Part shown: positions 42,750 to 52,460 of the stretch, piece after piece | Position numbering within the stretch: position 1 is the stretch's first letter | Layout: the number at the start of each line of letters is the position of its first letter | Source of the DNA: an uncultured Collinsella sp. | GTDB taxonomy: Bacteria; Actinomycetota; Coriobacteriia; Coriobacteriales; Coriobacteriaceae | Assembly (NCBI GenBank): GCA_900757185.1 | Contig: CAAEMX010000013.1 | Span: 1-64,000 of the forward strand | DNA: 64,000 nucleotides | Direction of reading: 5' to 3' | Notes under the pieces: model-generated | Database searches by the model: none | The model's input: the letters and a program-made list of their open reading frames with translations, nothing else | Told to the model about the DNA's origin: nothing | Translations under genes and position numbers: made by a program

Positions 42750-44603
42750 ATGCCCGAGAAGATTGAAGAGCTGGTACGCGCTGCGCTTGCTGCGGCCCAT
42801 GAGGCCGGCGACCTTTCCGCATTTGAACTTGACGATTGCGCTATCGAGCGACCGGCTGACACTTCTCATGGCGAGTGGACCTCCACCATGGCCCTGAAGT
42901 CCGCCAAGCTGGCTCACTGCGCCCCGCGCAAGATCGCCGAGGCCATCGTTGCCCATATGCCCGAGGACCCCGCGATTGAGAAGGTTGAGATCGCAGGCCC
43001 CGGCTTCATCAACTTCTACCTCTCCGTTGCCGTCAAGAATGCCATCTTTGGCGAGGCTCGCGAGAAGGGCATGGACTTCGCTAAGTCCAACGTCGGTGGT
43101 GGCCTGAAGACCCAGGTCGAGTTCGTTTCCGCCAACCCCGTCGGCCCCATGCACATCGGTCACGGCCGCTGGGCCGCGCTGGGCGATTCGCTCTGCCGTG
43201 TTATGGACCACGCCGGTTACGACATCCAGCGTGAGTTCTACATCAACGACCACGGCTCTCAGATGAACACCTTCGGCAACTCCATCAGCACGCGCTATAT
43301 GCAGCTTGCCGACATCATCGCCAAGCAGGGCGTGGATATCGACGAGGCTCACAAGCTGCTGATTGCCGACCGCGACGCCTTTGTTGCCGACGAGAACGAC
43401 GAGCACCCCGAGACCCATCCGTATCAGGACAACTTTGCCGAGACCCTGGGCAAGGACTCCTACGGCGGCGACTACATCATCGACGAGGCCGCCGAGTTCT
43501 GGCGCACCGACGGCGACAAGTGGGTCGACGCCGATCCGCAGGAGCGCATGGAGAGCTTCCGCGAGCGCGGCTACGTAAAGATGGTCGACAACATGCGCGA
43601 CCTCTGCCACGCCGTCAACTGCGACTTCGATCGTTGGTACTCCGAGCGTTCGCTGTACGTGAAGGACACCGAGGGCGAGACCGCCGGTACCTCTGCCGTC
43701 GACCGCGCTTTTGAGAAGCTCGACAAGATGGGCTACCTCTACACCAAGGACGGCGCCCTGTGGTTCCGCTCCACCGACCTGGGCGATGACAAGGACCGCG
43801 TCCTGATCAAGTCCGATGGCGAGTACACCTACTTCGCCTCCGATGTTGCCTATCACTGGGATAAGTTCCAGCGCGTCGACCACGTCATCGACATCTGGGG
43901 CGCCGACCACCACGGCTACATCGAGCGCGTCCGCTGCGTCTGTGACGCTCTTGGCTATCCCGGCAAGTTTGAGGTTCTGCTGGGCCAGCTCGTCAACCTG
44001 CTGCGCAACGGCAAGCCCGTCCGTATGTCCAAGCGCAAGGGCACCATGGTGACCCTGCAGGAACTCGTCGACGAGGTCGGCTCCGACGCCGCTCGCTACA
44101 CGCTCATCTCCAAGAGCTCCAACCAGATGGTCGACTTCGACATCGAGGCCGTCAAGAAGCGCGACAACTCCAACCCGGTGTACTACGTGCAGTACGCTCA
44201 CGCTCGCGTGTGCTCCATCCTGCGCCGTGCCGCCGACGTTACTGCCGAGCAGGCCGCCGAGATGGGCATGAAGGCCGTCGCCGCCAAGGCCATCGGTGAG
44301 AACGTCGATTACTCGCTGCTGACCGACCCGACCGAGCTCGCCCTGTCGCGTAAGCTCAACGAGCTCACCGACCTGATTGCCAGCTGCGCTCGCGATCGCG
44401 CCCCGTTCCGCCTGACGCACTTTGCCGAGGAGCTCGCCGGCGACTTCCACAGCTTCTACGCCGCCTGCCAGGTTCTGCCGAGCGAGGGCCGTCCCGTCGA
44501 CCCCGAGCTCTCGCGCGCCCGTCTGGCCGCCTGCGACGCCGTCCGCGTGACGCTCGCCCTGGTGCTTACCCTCGTTGGCGTTTCCGCGCCCGAGCAGATG
44601 TAA
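42750..44603 (+). CDS. argS: Arginyl-tRNA synthetase
   Basis: 617-residue class I synthetase charging tRNA-Arg. HIGH motif in GPMHIGHGRWAALGDS (near residues 133-148), the N-terminal additional domain (about 1-110), KMSKS-like RMSKRKGTMVTL (near residue 425), and the DALR anticodon-binding domain at the C-terminus. ATG 42750 is chosen because AAGGAGG precedes it; the open frame begins 129 bases earlier without a ribosome site. Terminator at 44650. Confidence 0.95.
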   Translation: MPEKIEELVRAALAAAHEAGDLSAFELDDCAIERPADTSHGEWTSTMALKSAKLAHCAPRKIAEAIVAHMPEDPAIEKVEIAGPGFINFYLSVAVKNAIFGEAREKGMDFAKSNVGGGLKTQVEFVSANPVGPMHIGHGRWAALGDSLCRVMDHAGYDIQREFYINDHGSQMNTFGNSISTRYMQLADIIAKQGVDIDEAHKLLIADRDAFVADENDEHPETHPYQDNFAETLGKDSYGGDYIIDEAAEFWRTDGDKWVDADPQERMESFRERGYVKMVDNMRDLCHAVNCDFDRWYSERSLYVKDTEGETAGTSAVDRAFEKLDKMGYLYTKDGALWFRSTDLGDDKDRVLIKSDGEYTYFASDVAYHWDKFQRVDHVIDIWGADHHGYIERVRCVCDALGYPGKFEVLLGQLVNLLRNGKPVRMSKRKGTMVTLQELVDEVGSDAARYTLISKSSNQMVDFDIEAVKKRDNSNPVYYVQYAHARVCSILRRAADVTAEQAAEMGMKAVAAKAIGENVDYSLLTDPTELALSRKLNELTDLIASCARDRAPFRLTHFAEELAGDFHSFYAACQVLPSEGRPVDPELSRARLAACDAVRVTLALVLTLVGVSAPEQM

Positions 44604-44649
44604 TCTGCGGGTCATTTGACCGTGTAGGTTCGGCTTTGCTGAACCCTAT

Positions 44650-44683
44650 AAGCCCGATCTCCATGCGGAGGTCGGGCTTTTTT
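44650..44683 (+). terminator. Terminator of argS
   Basis: AAGCCCGATCTCC / GGAGGTCGGGCTT with six T residues. Confidence 0.85.
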
Positions 44684-44689
44684 CGTTTG

Positions 44690-45391
44690 GCGGGGCTTTT
44701 AGGCGTGTTGGAAAATGCTACCAAATCGCAACTATACCGGTTTACGGGGCTGAATCGCTGCCTGGCGACCATAGCGACAGCAGTGAAAATAAAACCGCAG
44801 CTAGACGGTTTATTGTTTCTTGAAAATGCAGGGTATGGTTGGCTTGCAGCATTCTGGCCCCGTAATCCGGCGTAGTTTTGAAAATTGTCCCTTGGGGACG
44901 GAGGAAAATGGATCATTTTTGTCTCGCGGAGGGGTGGCGGGATACCGTCCGCCGCGAATCGTGCTCATCTCCTACGTTTGGACGCATATCCCGAACCATG
45001 CCGAAAAGTACGATATTAAAACCGCAGGTAGCAGACTCGTTGTTTATGAAAAAAACAAGGGTATGGTCAGGGGCTCGGGTGCAAACGTAGTAGATGGGCG
45101 CGATTCGTGGCGCGGCTATTCCGGGTGCCACGGCTTCACTCCTCTGGCGCGACATTTCAAGGCGCTTTTGAGGAGGAGTGTCCCTGATGACTGGGCGTTT
45201 AAGAACGTCCAATGACTAAGTTGCAGGTGGTTGCGGTTGTGTTACACTAACGCAGCGTATATGACGCAATCATCTCGATACAGATCAATGATATCCGTCG
45301 TTTTGAACGGAACTAGACTGTTTAGCCGCCCTGAAGGTTTATGCAGGGAGCATGTGATTACAGGGCTTGAAAAGAAAGTTGAGCAAACACT
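44690..45391. other. Gene-free region before rho with decayed internal repeats
   Basis: About 700 bp with no convincing gene. It holds two diverged direct copies of a unit of about 55 bp (around 44784-44840 and 45018-45072), each with ATAAAACCGCAG or ATTAAAACCGCAG, then TTGTTT, GAAAA and GGGTATGGT. The AAAACCGCAGGT stretch also occurs inside repeat copy 2 at 20714-20725. Around 45173-45216 is GAGGAGTGTCCC ... AAGAACGTCCAATGACTA, also seen in altered form at 24258-24305. The final 150 bases should carry the rho promoter and leader; a TTACACTAAC-type stretch lies near 45242. Confidence 0.5.
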
Positions 45392-47962
45392 GTGTCTGAT
45401 CAACAGCAAGAAAACGAAATAACGACGACGCAGGCCGCTCCCGCTGTACCGGTTGCGTCGGACCAGGTCGCGGCGCCCGCGCAAGCCTCGGCTCCTGAGA
45501 CGCCTAAGGCTGCTTCGACGCCTATGCCTGTGGCGGCTGAGAAGGCCGTGCCTGCAACTGGTGAGGAGGCTGCTCCGGCAAAGCCCATGCGTACGCGCCG
45601 CACGGCCAAGCCTACCGCTGACGGCGAGGAGGTCACCAAGCCCAAGCGCCGTACCACGCGCACGACGCGCGTCAAGCGCACCGTTGCAGCTGATTCCTCG
45701 GCGCCGATTTCCGATGAGGTCGCGCAGGCACGTGCGTTGGCGCAGATTAGCGAGGCTCAGGTGGTGCGCGCCCGCCGTCGTGCTGCCGAGCGCGAGGCCG
45801 CGGCTCTGACCGAGCTTGCAGCTCCGTCTGTGCCCGAGACGCCTGCCGCCACCGAGACCCCTGTCGCCGACCAGCCGACCGAGAAGCCGGTACCGCGCAC
45901 ACGCCGCCGCACGGCTGCTAAGGCCGAGCAGGTTGCTGAACAGGTAACCCCCGAGCTCACTGAGGCTTCGGTCCGTTCCGCGGCAGGGGAGGGCACATCG
46001 CCTGTTGAGCCCGCTGTGCCTGTCGAGGCCAGCGAAGTTCCCGTTGTCGATCCGGCTTTGCGCCCGCACCGTCGCGGTCGCAAGCCCAAGGCCTTTGTCG
46101 AGGCAGAGAAGGCCGCAGCAGCAGCCGCCGCCGCTCGGGATGCTGCGGCGACCGCCGAGTCTGCAACCGCTGCCGATGCACCCGTCCAGGATGCTACGAC
46201 TTCCGAGGCCGCTCCCGCCGATGCCGAGCCCGCCGATGTCCGTCCCGGTCGCAGCCGTCGTACTGCTGCTAAGCGCACGTCCAAGGCCAAGGCTGCCAAG
46301 AAGGGTGCGTCCGAGGATTCTGCCGAGACGACCGCCGATGCGTCGACTGATGTCGCCAAGGCCCAGGACGTCGAACAGCCTGCGTCCGAGAAGCCCAAGC
46401 GCGGTCGTAAGAAGTCCGTTAAGGCCAAGGCGTCCGAGCAGCAGGATGTCGAAGCGCAGGTTGATTCTGGCGCCGAGGCCAATGACGCCGCTGCGGCCAA
46501 TGTTGGCACCGCCGCAACCGATGGTGCCGCCCCCGCTGAGGGCGAAGACGGCACTCGTCCCAACCGTCGCCAGCACAAGCGCAACGACGAGCGCAACGAG
46601 CGTAAGGACGACCGCAACAACGACCGTCGCAACCGCCAGCGCGATCGCAAACAGCGCAACAAGGAGCGTAATGCCGCTCCCACCGAGCCCACGCTTTCGC
46701 GCGAGGAACTCGCGGCCATGAAGGTCGCTGAGCTGCGCGAGAAGGCTAAGGAGTTCGAGATCGAGACGACCGGCAAGAAGAAGGCCGAGCTCGTCGAGGA
46801 AATCTACGTCACCGCTGCGAAGGCCGAGGGCTTCCGCGACATCAAGGGCATTCTGCAGATTCGCCCGGACAGCTCCGGCATCATCCACGCCCATGGCTAC
46901 ATGAAGTCCAACGACGACGCCTTCGTGCCCGCCTACCTCATCCGCTCCGCGCGCCTGCGCACGGGCGACGTCATCGAGGGCTCGCTGCGTCCTTCGCGCG
47001 GCGGCGACAAGCGCGCCGGCCTCGCCAAAATCACGACCGTCAACGGTCTGGACCCCGAGCAGATTCGCAACCGTCCCAAGTTCGGCGACCTCACCCCGGT
47101 CTATCCCAACGAGCCGCTGCGCATGGAGCACGGCAAGGACTCTATTACCGGCCGCGCCATCGACATCGTGTCGCCGATCGGCAAGGGCCAGCGTGGCCTG
47201 ATCGTGTCCCCGCCCAAGGCCGGCAAGACCACGATCCTCAAGAAGATCTGCCAGTCCATCTCGATTAACAACCCCGAGGTGCACCTCATCTGCCTGCTCG
47301 TCGACGAGCGCCCCGAAGAGGTCACCGATATGCAGCGTTCCATCAAGGGCGAGGTTGTGGCGTCGACCTTCGATATGCCCGCCGACAACCACACTCGCGT
47401 GGCAGAGCTCGTTATCGAGCGCGCCAAGCGCATCGTGGAGCTGGGCGGCGATGTTGTGGTGGTGCTCGACTCCATCACGCGTCTTGCCCGCGCCTACAAC
47501 TTGGCGGCGCCCGCCTCAGGCCGCATCCTTTCGGGCGGCGTCGATTCGGCGGCACTGTATCCTCCCAAGCGCTTCCTGGGCGCAGCCCGTAATATCGAGA
47601 ACGGTGGCTCGCTCACCATCCTGGCCTCTGCCCTCATCGACACCGGTTCCAAGATGGACGAGGTCATCTTTGAGGAGTTCAAGGGCACCGGCAACATGGA
47701 GCTTAAGCTCGACCGCGACCTGGCCGACCGCCGCATCTTCCCGGCTATCGACCCCGTTGCCTCCGGTACGCGTAACGAGGACCTGTTGGTCGACGAGCAG
47801 ATGCGTCCGTTTGTCTTTGGTCTGCGTCGCATTCTTGCCGGCATGAACAACACCGAGCGCGCAGCCGCATCGTTTATCAAGGGTCTTAAGGGCACCAACA
47901 CCAACCAGGAATTCTTGGTGCGTTCGGCCAAAAAACACAGCGACTACGAGCAGACGTTCTAG
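45392..47962 (+). CDS. rho: Transcription termination factor Rho with long N-terminal extension
   Basis: 856 residues, about twice the length of E. coli Rho. Residues about 1-425 are low-complexity and disordered: first Ala/Glu/Pro/Thr-rich with KRTTRTTRVKR patches, then an Arg/Asn/Asp-rich segment (RNERKDDRNNDRRNRQRD). The Rho N-domain begins at SREELAAMKVAELREKAKE (about 433), then the cold-shock-like RNA-binding domain and the RecA-type ATPase with PPKAGKTT (about 607) and VVVLDSITRLARAYN. Start is GTG 45392 with a weak AAAGAAAG site. Long basic extensions are typical of actinobacterial Rho and are known to add RNA binding. Terminator follows. Confidence 0.95.
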   Translation: MSDQQQENEITTTQAAPAVPVASDQVAAPAQASAPETPKAASTPMPVAAEKAVPATGEEAAPAKPMRTRRTAKPTADGEEVTKPKRRTTRTTRVKRTVAADSSAPISDEVAQARALAQISEAQVVRARRRAAEREAAALTELAAPSVPETPAATETPVADQPTEKPVPRTRRRTAAKAEQVAEQVTPELTEASVRSAAGEGTSPVEPAVPVEASEVPVVDPALRPHRRGRKPKAFVEAEKAAAAAAAARDAAATAESATAADAPVQDATTSEAAPADAEPADVRPGRSRRTAAKRTSKAKAAKKGASEDSAETTADASTDVAKAQDVEQPASEKPKRGRKKSVKAKASEQQDVEAQVDSGAEANDAAAANVGTAATDGAAPAEGEDGTRPNRRQHKRNDERNERKDDRNNDRRNRQRDRKQRNKERNAAPTEPTLSREELAAMKVAELREKAKEFEIETTGKKKAELVEEIYVTAAKAEGFRDIKGILQIRPDSSGIIHAHGYMKSNDDAFVPAYLIRSARLRTGDVIEGSLRPSRGGDKRAGLAKITTVNGLDPEQIRNRPKFGDLTPVYPNEPLRMEHGKDSITGRAIDIVSPIGKGQRGLIVSPPKAGKTTILKKICQSISINNPEVHLICLLVDERPEEVTDMQRSIKGEVVASTFDMPADNHTRVAELVIERAKRIVELGGDVVVVLDSITRLARAYNLAAPASGRILSGGVDSAALYPPKRFLGAARNIENGGSLTILASALIDTGSKMDEVIFEEFKGTGNMELKLDRDLADRRIFPAIDPVASGTRNEDLLVDEQMRPFVFGLRRILAGMNNTERAAASFIKGLKGTNTNQEFLVRSAKKHSDYEQTF

Positions 47963-48000
47963 GTTGTCATCCACACGCAGCGATAGTCATCAATGCGATA

Positions 48001-48034
48001 AAGGGTCGGGGCTTTGAGCCTCGGCCCTTTTCCA
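48001..48034 (+). terminator. Terminator of rho
   Basis: AGGGTCGGGGC TTTGA GCCTCGGCCCT with TTTT after it. Confidence 0.7.
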
Positions 48035-48275
48035 TATCGCCGCTCCGCGCTTATTTTTAACCATAAGACCGACGAGCAGCAGGTTTCCCGTTTCAATCCG
48101 ACATCGTCGCTTGCAATCGACGGGGCGGTTTCGCATAATAGCTTTTAAGCTTCGCGACGGAAAACGCAGATGAAACGAACCATATACCGTTGCTTTGGGG
48201 CATAGCCCCGCTTCATCTTCTCTCGCGCAGCCAACTGAATGATGCGATTTGGGTGCTGGAAGATGGGGAGAGCTC

Positions 48276-49676
48276 ATGGCTTCTTCTGATGCAACACAAC
48301 GAGCAGTCCTTGCCGGACTTTCGTGCGGGATCGGCCTTGCCGCTCCCGTGGTTATGTATGCCGCGACGCTACCGTTTTCGTCTGTGAACGAGACGGTCGT
48401 GGCGGGTGCGGTTCCCTTCGCCGTGGGCGCGGTGGCGGGCGTGGGTATCTATGCCGCCTCGCTGGGTATCTCCGAGTATCGTGCGCAGCGTGAAGAGCGT
48501 CTGTTCCAGCCCGATGCCATGGGCGGTGCCGCCAATCTCAATCAGCATCAAAGCGAGTTCAAGACCGCCTCGATTCCAGCTCAGCAGCAGGATGCGACTC
48601 CTTACGCTGCGGCTTCTGCTTCTCAGGCTCAGGCGGAGCAGTCTACCTCGGCATTCCTTTCCGGCCTGACCGGTGCGTTCCAGCGCCGTCATGCCGATGA
48701 TGGTGTCCCTACCATCGCTCGAGCCGCAGATGCTATGGACGAGGACGAGGCTTGGTCCATGATCGACAGTATGCTCGACGACGATTCGCCGGTGAGCTGC
48801 GACCCTGCACACTCGCGCGACGTCTATCAAGTCGCCATCGACGAGCTCACCAACGGCGGGCAGACCGGCTCCTTCAATCGCGACGACATCGCCGCCGCGG
48901 CACGCGCCGTGTCTGGCTCCCAGGCCGCCCCTGCGGGCAGCACGGCGGCTTTCGTGGCACTCGTCGCCAACGCGGCAGCCAATAACGCCTACAGCGCTAC
49001 TTCGGCGGACGTGGACGCTTCTGCCGACAATTCGTACGTTGATGAAGCCATGGCCGCGGACGAGGAGGCCGTTGCCGCCCGCCGTGCCGCCGAAAGCTCG
49101 CTTTGGGGCGCTCCTGCCCAGCAGCAGGCGGCCGAGGCAGCGCCGTACAATGCAAACCTCGCCAGCATGCCTATCATCTCCGGTGCCGCGGACATCGATC
49201 TCGATGACCTCGATGAGCCTGCAGCCATTACCGCATCGATTGATGCCCAAGATCGCATCGACACTGGCGACCTTCCGGACGCCTCGCTCGAGGTTGATGT
49301 CCCCATGGCCGATTACACGGGCCACGAGGACATGTGGGCCGCCGCCACCGCGATTCTGGATGAGGTTGACGAGTCCGCTCCTGTTGTAGCGCCCGCTCCC
49401 GTCGCTGCCCCTCAGCCTGCTGCCCCCGCCTATGTCGGCCGCCACAGCGCTGTGTTCCCCGAGGATACCGCCCGTATCTCGCGCGAGAGCATCGAGCGGG
49501 CCGAGGCTATTGCCGCCGGCATTATGGAAAATCGTCGTCACGAGCGCGTCAATCAGATCCTCGAGGAAGAGATCGAGCGCCTGCAGTCCTCTACCGCCAA
49601 GCGTACGGGCCGTGCCTATCTGAGCGTTATCGAGGGCGGTACCGCCAGCTTTGCGCCGCTTCGCGCGGAGGCATAA
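48276..49676 (+). CDS. Unrecognised membrane-anchored acidic protein
   Basis: 466 residues, function unknown. Two hydrophobic segments at about residues 10-32 and 38-62 anchor the N-terminus; the rest (about 400 residues) is acidic, Ala/Asp-rich and largely disordered, with short repeated patterns such as DEDEAWSMIDSMLDD and DIDLDDLDEP, and a basic end containing a helix ERAEAIAAGIMENRRHERV. ATG 48276 is preceded by GGGGAG. It follows rho after about 300 bp and precedes a VanZ-like gene by seven bases, so those two are probably co-transcribed. Confidence 0.75.
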   Translation: MASSDATQRAVLAGLSCGIGLAAPVVMYAATLPFSSVNETVVAGAVPFAVGAVAGVGIYAASLGISEYRAQREERLFQPDAMGGAANLNQHQSEFKTASIPAQQQDATPYAAASASQAQAEQSTSAFLSGLTGAFQRRHADDGVPTIARAADAMDEDEAWSMIDSMLDDDSPVSCDPAHSRDVYQVAIDELTNGGQTGSFNRDDIAAAARAVSGSQAAPAGSTAAFVALVANAAANNAYSATSADVDASADNSYVDEAMAADEEAVAARRAAESSLWGAPAQQQAAEAAPYNANLASMPIISGAADIDLDDLDEPAAITASIDAQDRIDTGDLPDASLEVDVPMADYTGHEDMWAAATAILDEVDESAPVVAPAPVAAPQPAAPAYVGRHSAVFPEDTARISRESIERAEAIAAGIMENRRHERVNQILEEEIERLQSSTAKRTGRAYLSVIEGGTASFAPLRAEA

Positions 49677-49683
49677 CTTCTGC

Positions 49684-50133
49684 ATGGTTAAGATCAATCG
49701 AAAATGGGCGGTCGTGACCTGCCTGATGGCGCTCTTGATCTGGGGCAATTCGCTGGTTCCCGGCTCGGGGTCGGGTTCGCTGAGCCTAACGGTCATGGAA
49801 GCTATTCGCTGTTTCTTGCACGGCGTGGGACTTCCATATGAATGGGTGACCAACTTTGTTGTTCGCAAGTGCGCGCATTTTTCCGAGTATATGGTGCTCG
49901 GCATCCTGGCAACGCACGCCTTTGATTTTGAGGGCCGGCGCACCTTTGACGTGCTGCTGCCCACGGCGGTGTTCCTGCTGCTGATTCCTTCGATTGACGA
50001 GACGATTCAGCTCTTTGTGCCGGGACGCGCCGGCATGATCACCGATGTGATGATCGACTGCTGTGGAGCGGCAACGGGCGTTGTGCTCCGATATCTCTTA
50101 CGGTCGCTGATGTGCGCCAAAAAGGCCGCCTAG
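49684..50133 (+). CDS. VanZ-like membrane protein
   Basis: 149-residue member of the VanZ-like family, small integral membrane proteins of unclear function (one member gives low-level teicoplanin resistance). Four hydrophobic segments. Family motif VRKCAHFSEYMVLG (near residues 60-73) and SIDETIQLFVPGRAGMITDV near residue 103. It starts seven bases after the upstream stop, with the ribosome site GCGGAGG inside that gene. Confidence 0.85.
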   Translation: MVKINRKWAVVTCLMALLIWGNSLVPGSGSGSLSLTVMEAIRCFLHGVGLPYEWVTNFVVRKCAHFSEYMVLGILATHAFDFEGRRTFDVLLPTAVFLLLIPSIDETIQLFVPGRAGMITDVMIDCCGAATGVVLRYLLRSLMCAKKAA

Positions 50134-50166
50134 GACGTATTGTTTGGTCCTAGGCGGCCTTTTTTA
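50119..50166. terminator. Terminator after the VanZ-like gene
   Basis: AAGGCCGCCTAGGAC / GTCCTAGGCGGCCTT with T-runs on the + strand and AAAAA on the other side, so it can serve in both directions, including the convergent ROK kinase gene. Confidence 0.85.
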
Positions 50167-50247
50167 TTTGAGGGCTTATATGAGGCGTGGTGGCGTCGTT
50201 TCGTAGGTCGGATTTGCCGGGCGCGCCACGCCCTGTGGGTTCATCTG

Positions 50248-51138
50248 CTACTGAAGCGCCTGTGCGCCCAGGGCCAGGCAGCCCATAACGCCCTGCTTGC
50301 CCTCGAGGCTGTTGTTGACGATGTAGTTATTGATGTCGTTGACCTCGGTCGTGACGATATAGCCGTTGAGCATCTCGGCACACTTTTTGCGTGCGAGCGG
50401 CACGATGGGAGTGTGGTCGGCCACGCCGCCGCCGATGATGATCTTTTGCGGCGCGTAGCACAGCGTGTAGGTCATGAGTGCCTGTGCCAGATAGCCGGCG
50501 AGCAGGTCCATGGCTTCCGGGTCATCAGCCATGTCTCCGGCGCTCTTGCCATCCCAGCGCTTTCTAACGCCGGGGCCGGCGATGAGGCCTTCGAGGCAGT
50601 TGTCATGGAAGGGGCAGGCGCTGTGCTCGCCAATGGTGTCGCGCGGGTCGCGCGTGACCAGGATGTGGCCAGCCTCGGGATGCATCATGCCGTGCACGAG
50701 CTTACCGCCCGAGAGCACGCCAGCGCCCACGCCGGTACCGATGGTCAGATACACCACGTCAGTGAGGCCCTGGGCGCAACCAAAGGTGACCTCGCCCAGG
50801 CAGGCGACGTTGACGTCGGTATCGTAGCCGCAGGGAATGTCGAGCTCGTTTTGAATGGTGCCCAGCAGGTCAAAGTAGCGCCATGCCGTCTTGGGGGTCT
50901 CCAAGATCTTGCCGTACTGGGGCGAGGCGGGGTTGACTGCGGTGGGGCCAAAAGCTCCGATGCCCAGGGCGGCGATGCCTTTGTCTGCAAACCATGCGTT
51001 GACGGCCTCAACGGTCTCCTGCGGGGTTGTGGTCGCAATCTGCTCGCGCTCCAGGACCGTGCCGTCCGCATAGCCCGTGGCGCACACCATCTTTGTGCCG
51101 CCGGCCTCGAGCGCTCCGATAAGCTGCTGCTCTGCCAT
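50248..51138 (-). CDS. ROK-family sugar kinase (fructokinase-like)
   Basis: 296-residue ROK kinase. ATP-binding GALEAGGTKMVCA at residues 8-20, sugar site ITIGTGVGAG-type motif (LTIGTGVGAGVLSGG, near 131), and a zinc-binding His/Cys cluster HPEAGHI ... CPFHDNCLEG. Members of this kind phosphorylate fructose or mannose; the exact sugar is not certain. Start ATG 51138 with AGAGAGGGACG upstream. No sugar transporter beside it. Confidence 0.87.
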   Translation of the reverse strand: MAEQQLIGALEAGGTKMVCATGYADGTVLEREQIATTTPQETVEAVNAWFADKGIAALGIGAFGPTAVNPASPQYGKILETPKTAWRYFDLLGTIQNELDIPCGYDTDVNVACLGEVTFGCAQGLTDVVYLTIGTGVGAGVLSGGKLVHGMMHPEAGHILVTRDPRDTIGEHSACPFHDNCLEGLIAGPGVRKRWDGKSAGDMADDPEAMDLLAGYLAQALMTYTLCYAPQKIIIGGGVADHTPIVPLARKKCAEMLNGYIVTTEVNDINNYIVNNSLEGKQGVMGCLALGAQALQ

Positions 51139-51207
51139 AGCGTCCCTCTCTATTGGGCGAGTTACTTCACCTCTAAAGTATAGCGCCCTAAAAAACTAAG
51201 AAAGCGC

Positions 51208-51253
51208 TATAAAAAGAAACCTTGCAGCCCAACGGACGATGCGAGGTTTCTTT
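51208..51253 (-). terminator. Terminator of the aminotransferase gene
   Basis: Arms AAAGAAACCTTGC / GCGAGGTTTCTTT; on the minus strand the hairpin is followed by TTTTT. Confidence 0.75.
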
Positions 51254-51278
51254 GGTGCTTTTAGTTGTTGGGCCGTCT

Positions 51279-52460
51279 CTACCCGCGCGGCTTGATTTTA
51301 TCTCGCAGGGACTTGAGGTTCTCGAGTGCTGCGTTGAGCGTTTCGTCTCGCTTGGCAAAGTGGAAACGGACCAGATGGTTGACAGGCTCGCGGAAGAAGC
51401 TCGAGCCGGGCACGGCGCCCACGCCCACCTTTGAGGCTAGGTCCTCGCAGAAGTCGAGGTCGCTGTCATAGCAAAACTCAGAGATGTCCATCATCACGTA
51501 GTAGGCGCCCTGCGGCACGTTGTGCGTGAGGCCGATGCTGTCGAGTCCCTGACAGAATAGGTCGCGCTTGGCGGTGTAGAGGTCGAGGACCTCCTGGTAA
51601 TAACTGTCGTCGAAGTTGAGGGCGGTGACGACGGCCTCTTGCAGGGGAGCGGCGGCGCCTACGGTGAGGAAGTCGTGGACCTTTTTGATGCGCTCGGTGA
51701 TTTCGGCGGGAGCGATGGTGTAGCCTAGGCGCCAGCCGGTGATGGAGTAGGTCTTGGACAGCGAGCTGCAGCTGATGGTTCGATCGAACATGCCGGGCAG
51801 CGTGGCCATATAGACGTGCTCGTGGGGCGCGTAGACGATGTGCTCGTATACCTCGTCGGTAATGCAGTAGGCGTCGTACTTTTTGCAGAGGTCGGCGATA
51901 AAGGTGAGCTCCTCGCACGTAAAGACCTTGCCGCAGGGGTTGGAAGGGTTGCACAGGACGATGGCCTTGGGATCGTTGTCGCGGAAGGCCGCCTCGAGGA
52001 CCTCGCGATCGAAGTCGAACGTGGGCGGGTTGAGCGGCACGTAGATGGGCTCGGCACCCGAAAGGATTGTGTCGGCGCCGTAGTTCTCGTAGAACGGCGA
52101 GAAGATGACGACCTTGTCTCCGGGGTTCGTAACCGTCATCATGGCGGCCATCATGGCCTCGGTGGAGCCGCAGGTGACTACGATGTTCTCGTTGGGGTTG
52201 ATCGGCATGCCCATAAAGTGCTCCTGCTTAGCGGCGAGCGCCTCGCGCATGGCCTGGGAGCCCCAAGTGATGGAGTACTGGTGATAGAGCGGCTTGGGGT
52301 CGGTCGCGATGGCGCTGAGGCTCTCGAGCAGCTGCGCCGGAGGATCGAAGTCGGGGAAGCCCTGCGAGAGGTTGACGGCACCGTACTTATTGGAGATGCG
52401 CGTCATGCGGCGGATGACCGAATCGGTAAATGTTGCCGTGCGATTGGAGAGTTCTTTCAT
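51279..52460 (-). CDS. PLP-dependent class I/II aminotransferase
   Basis: 393-residue fold-type I aminotransferase of the AspC/kynurenine-aminotransferase group. PLP lysine in SCSSLSKTYSITGWRLGY (near residue 236), NPSNPCGKVFT (near 168), N-terminal NLSQGFPDFDPP. ATG 52460 is preceded by GAAAGGAC. The amino-acid substrate cannot be fixed from sequence; methionine, glutamine/kynurenine or aromatic amino acids are options. Confidence 0.88.
   Translation of the reverse strand: MKELSNRTATFTDSVIRRMTRISNKYGAVNLSQGFPDFDPPAQLLESLSAIATDPKPLYHQYSITWGSQAMREALAAKQEHFMGMPINPNENIVVTCGSTEAMMAAMMTVTNPGDKVVIFSPFYENYGADTILSGAEPIYVPLNPPTFDFDREVLEAAFRDNDPKAIVLCNPSNPCGKVFTCEELTFIADLCKKYDAYCITDEVYEHIVYAPHEHVYMATLPGMFDRTISCSSLSKTYSITGWRLGYTIAPAEITERIKKVHDFLTVGAAAPLQEAVVTALNFDDSYYQEVLDLYTAKRDLFCQGLDSIGLTHNVPQGAYYVMMDISEFCYDSDLDFCEDLASKVGVGAVPGSSFFREPVNHLVRFHFAKRDETLNAALENLKSLRDKIKPRG

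Noticed and set aside
42732..44615. Antisense frame covering all of argS
   Set aside because: Shadow of GC-rich argS; no similarity to any family.
45242..47392. 716-codon open frame antisense to rho
   Set aside because: Mirror of the low-complexity rho extension, with Gly/Leu/Arg-rich repeats typical of antisense translation.
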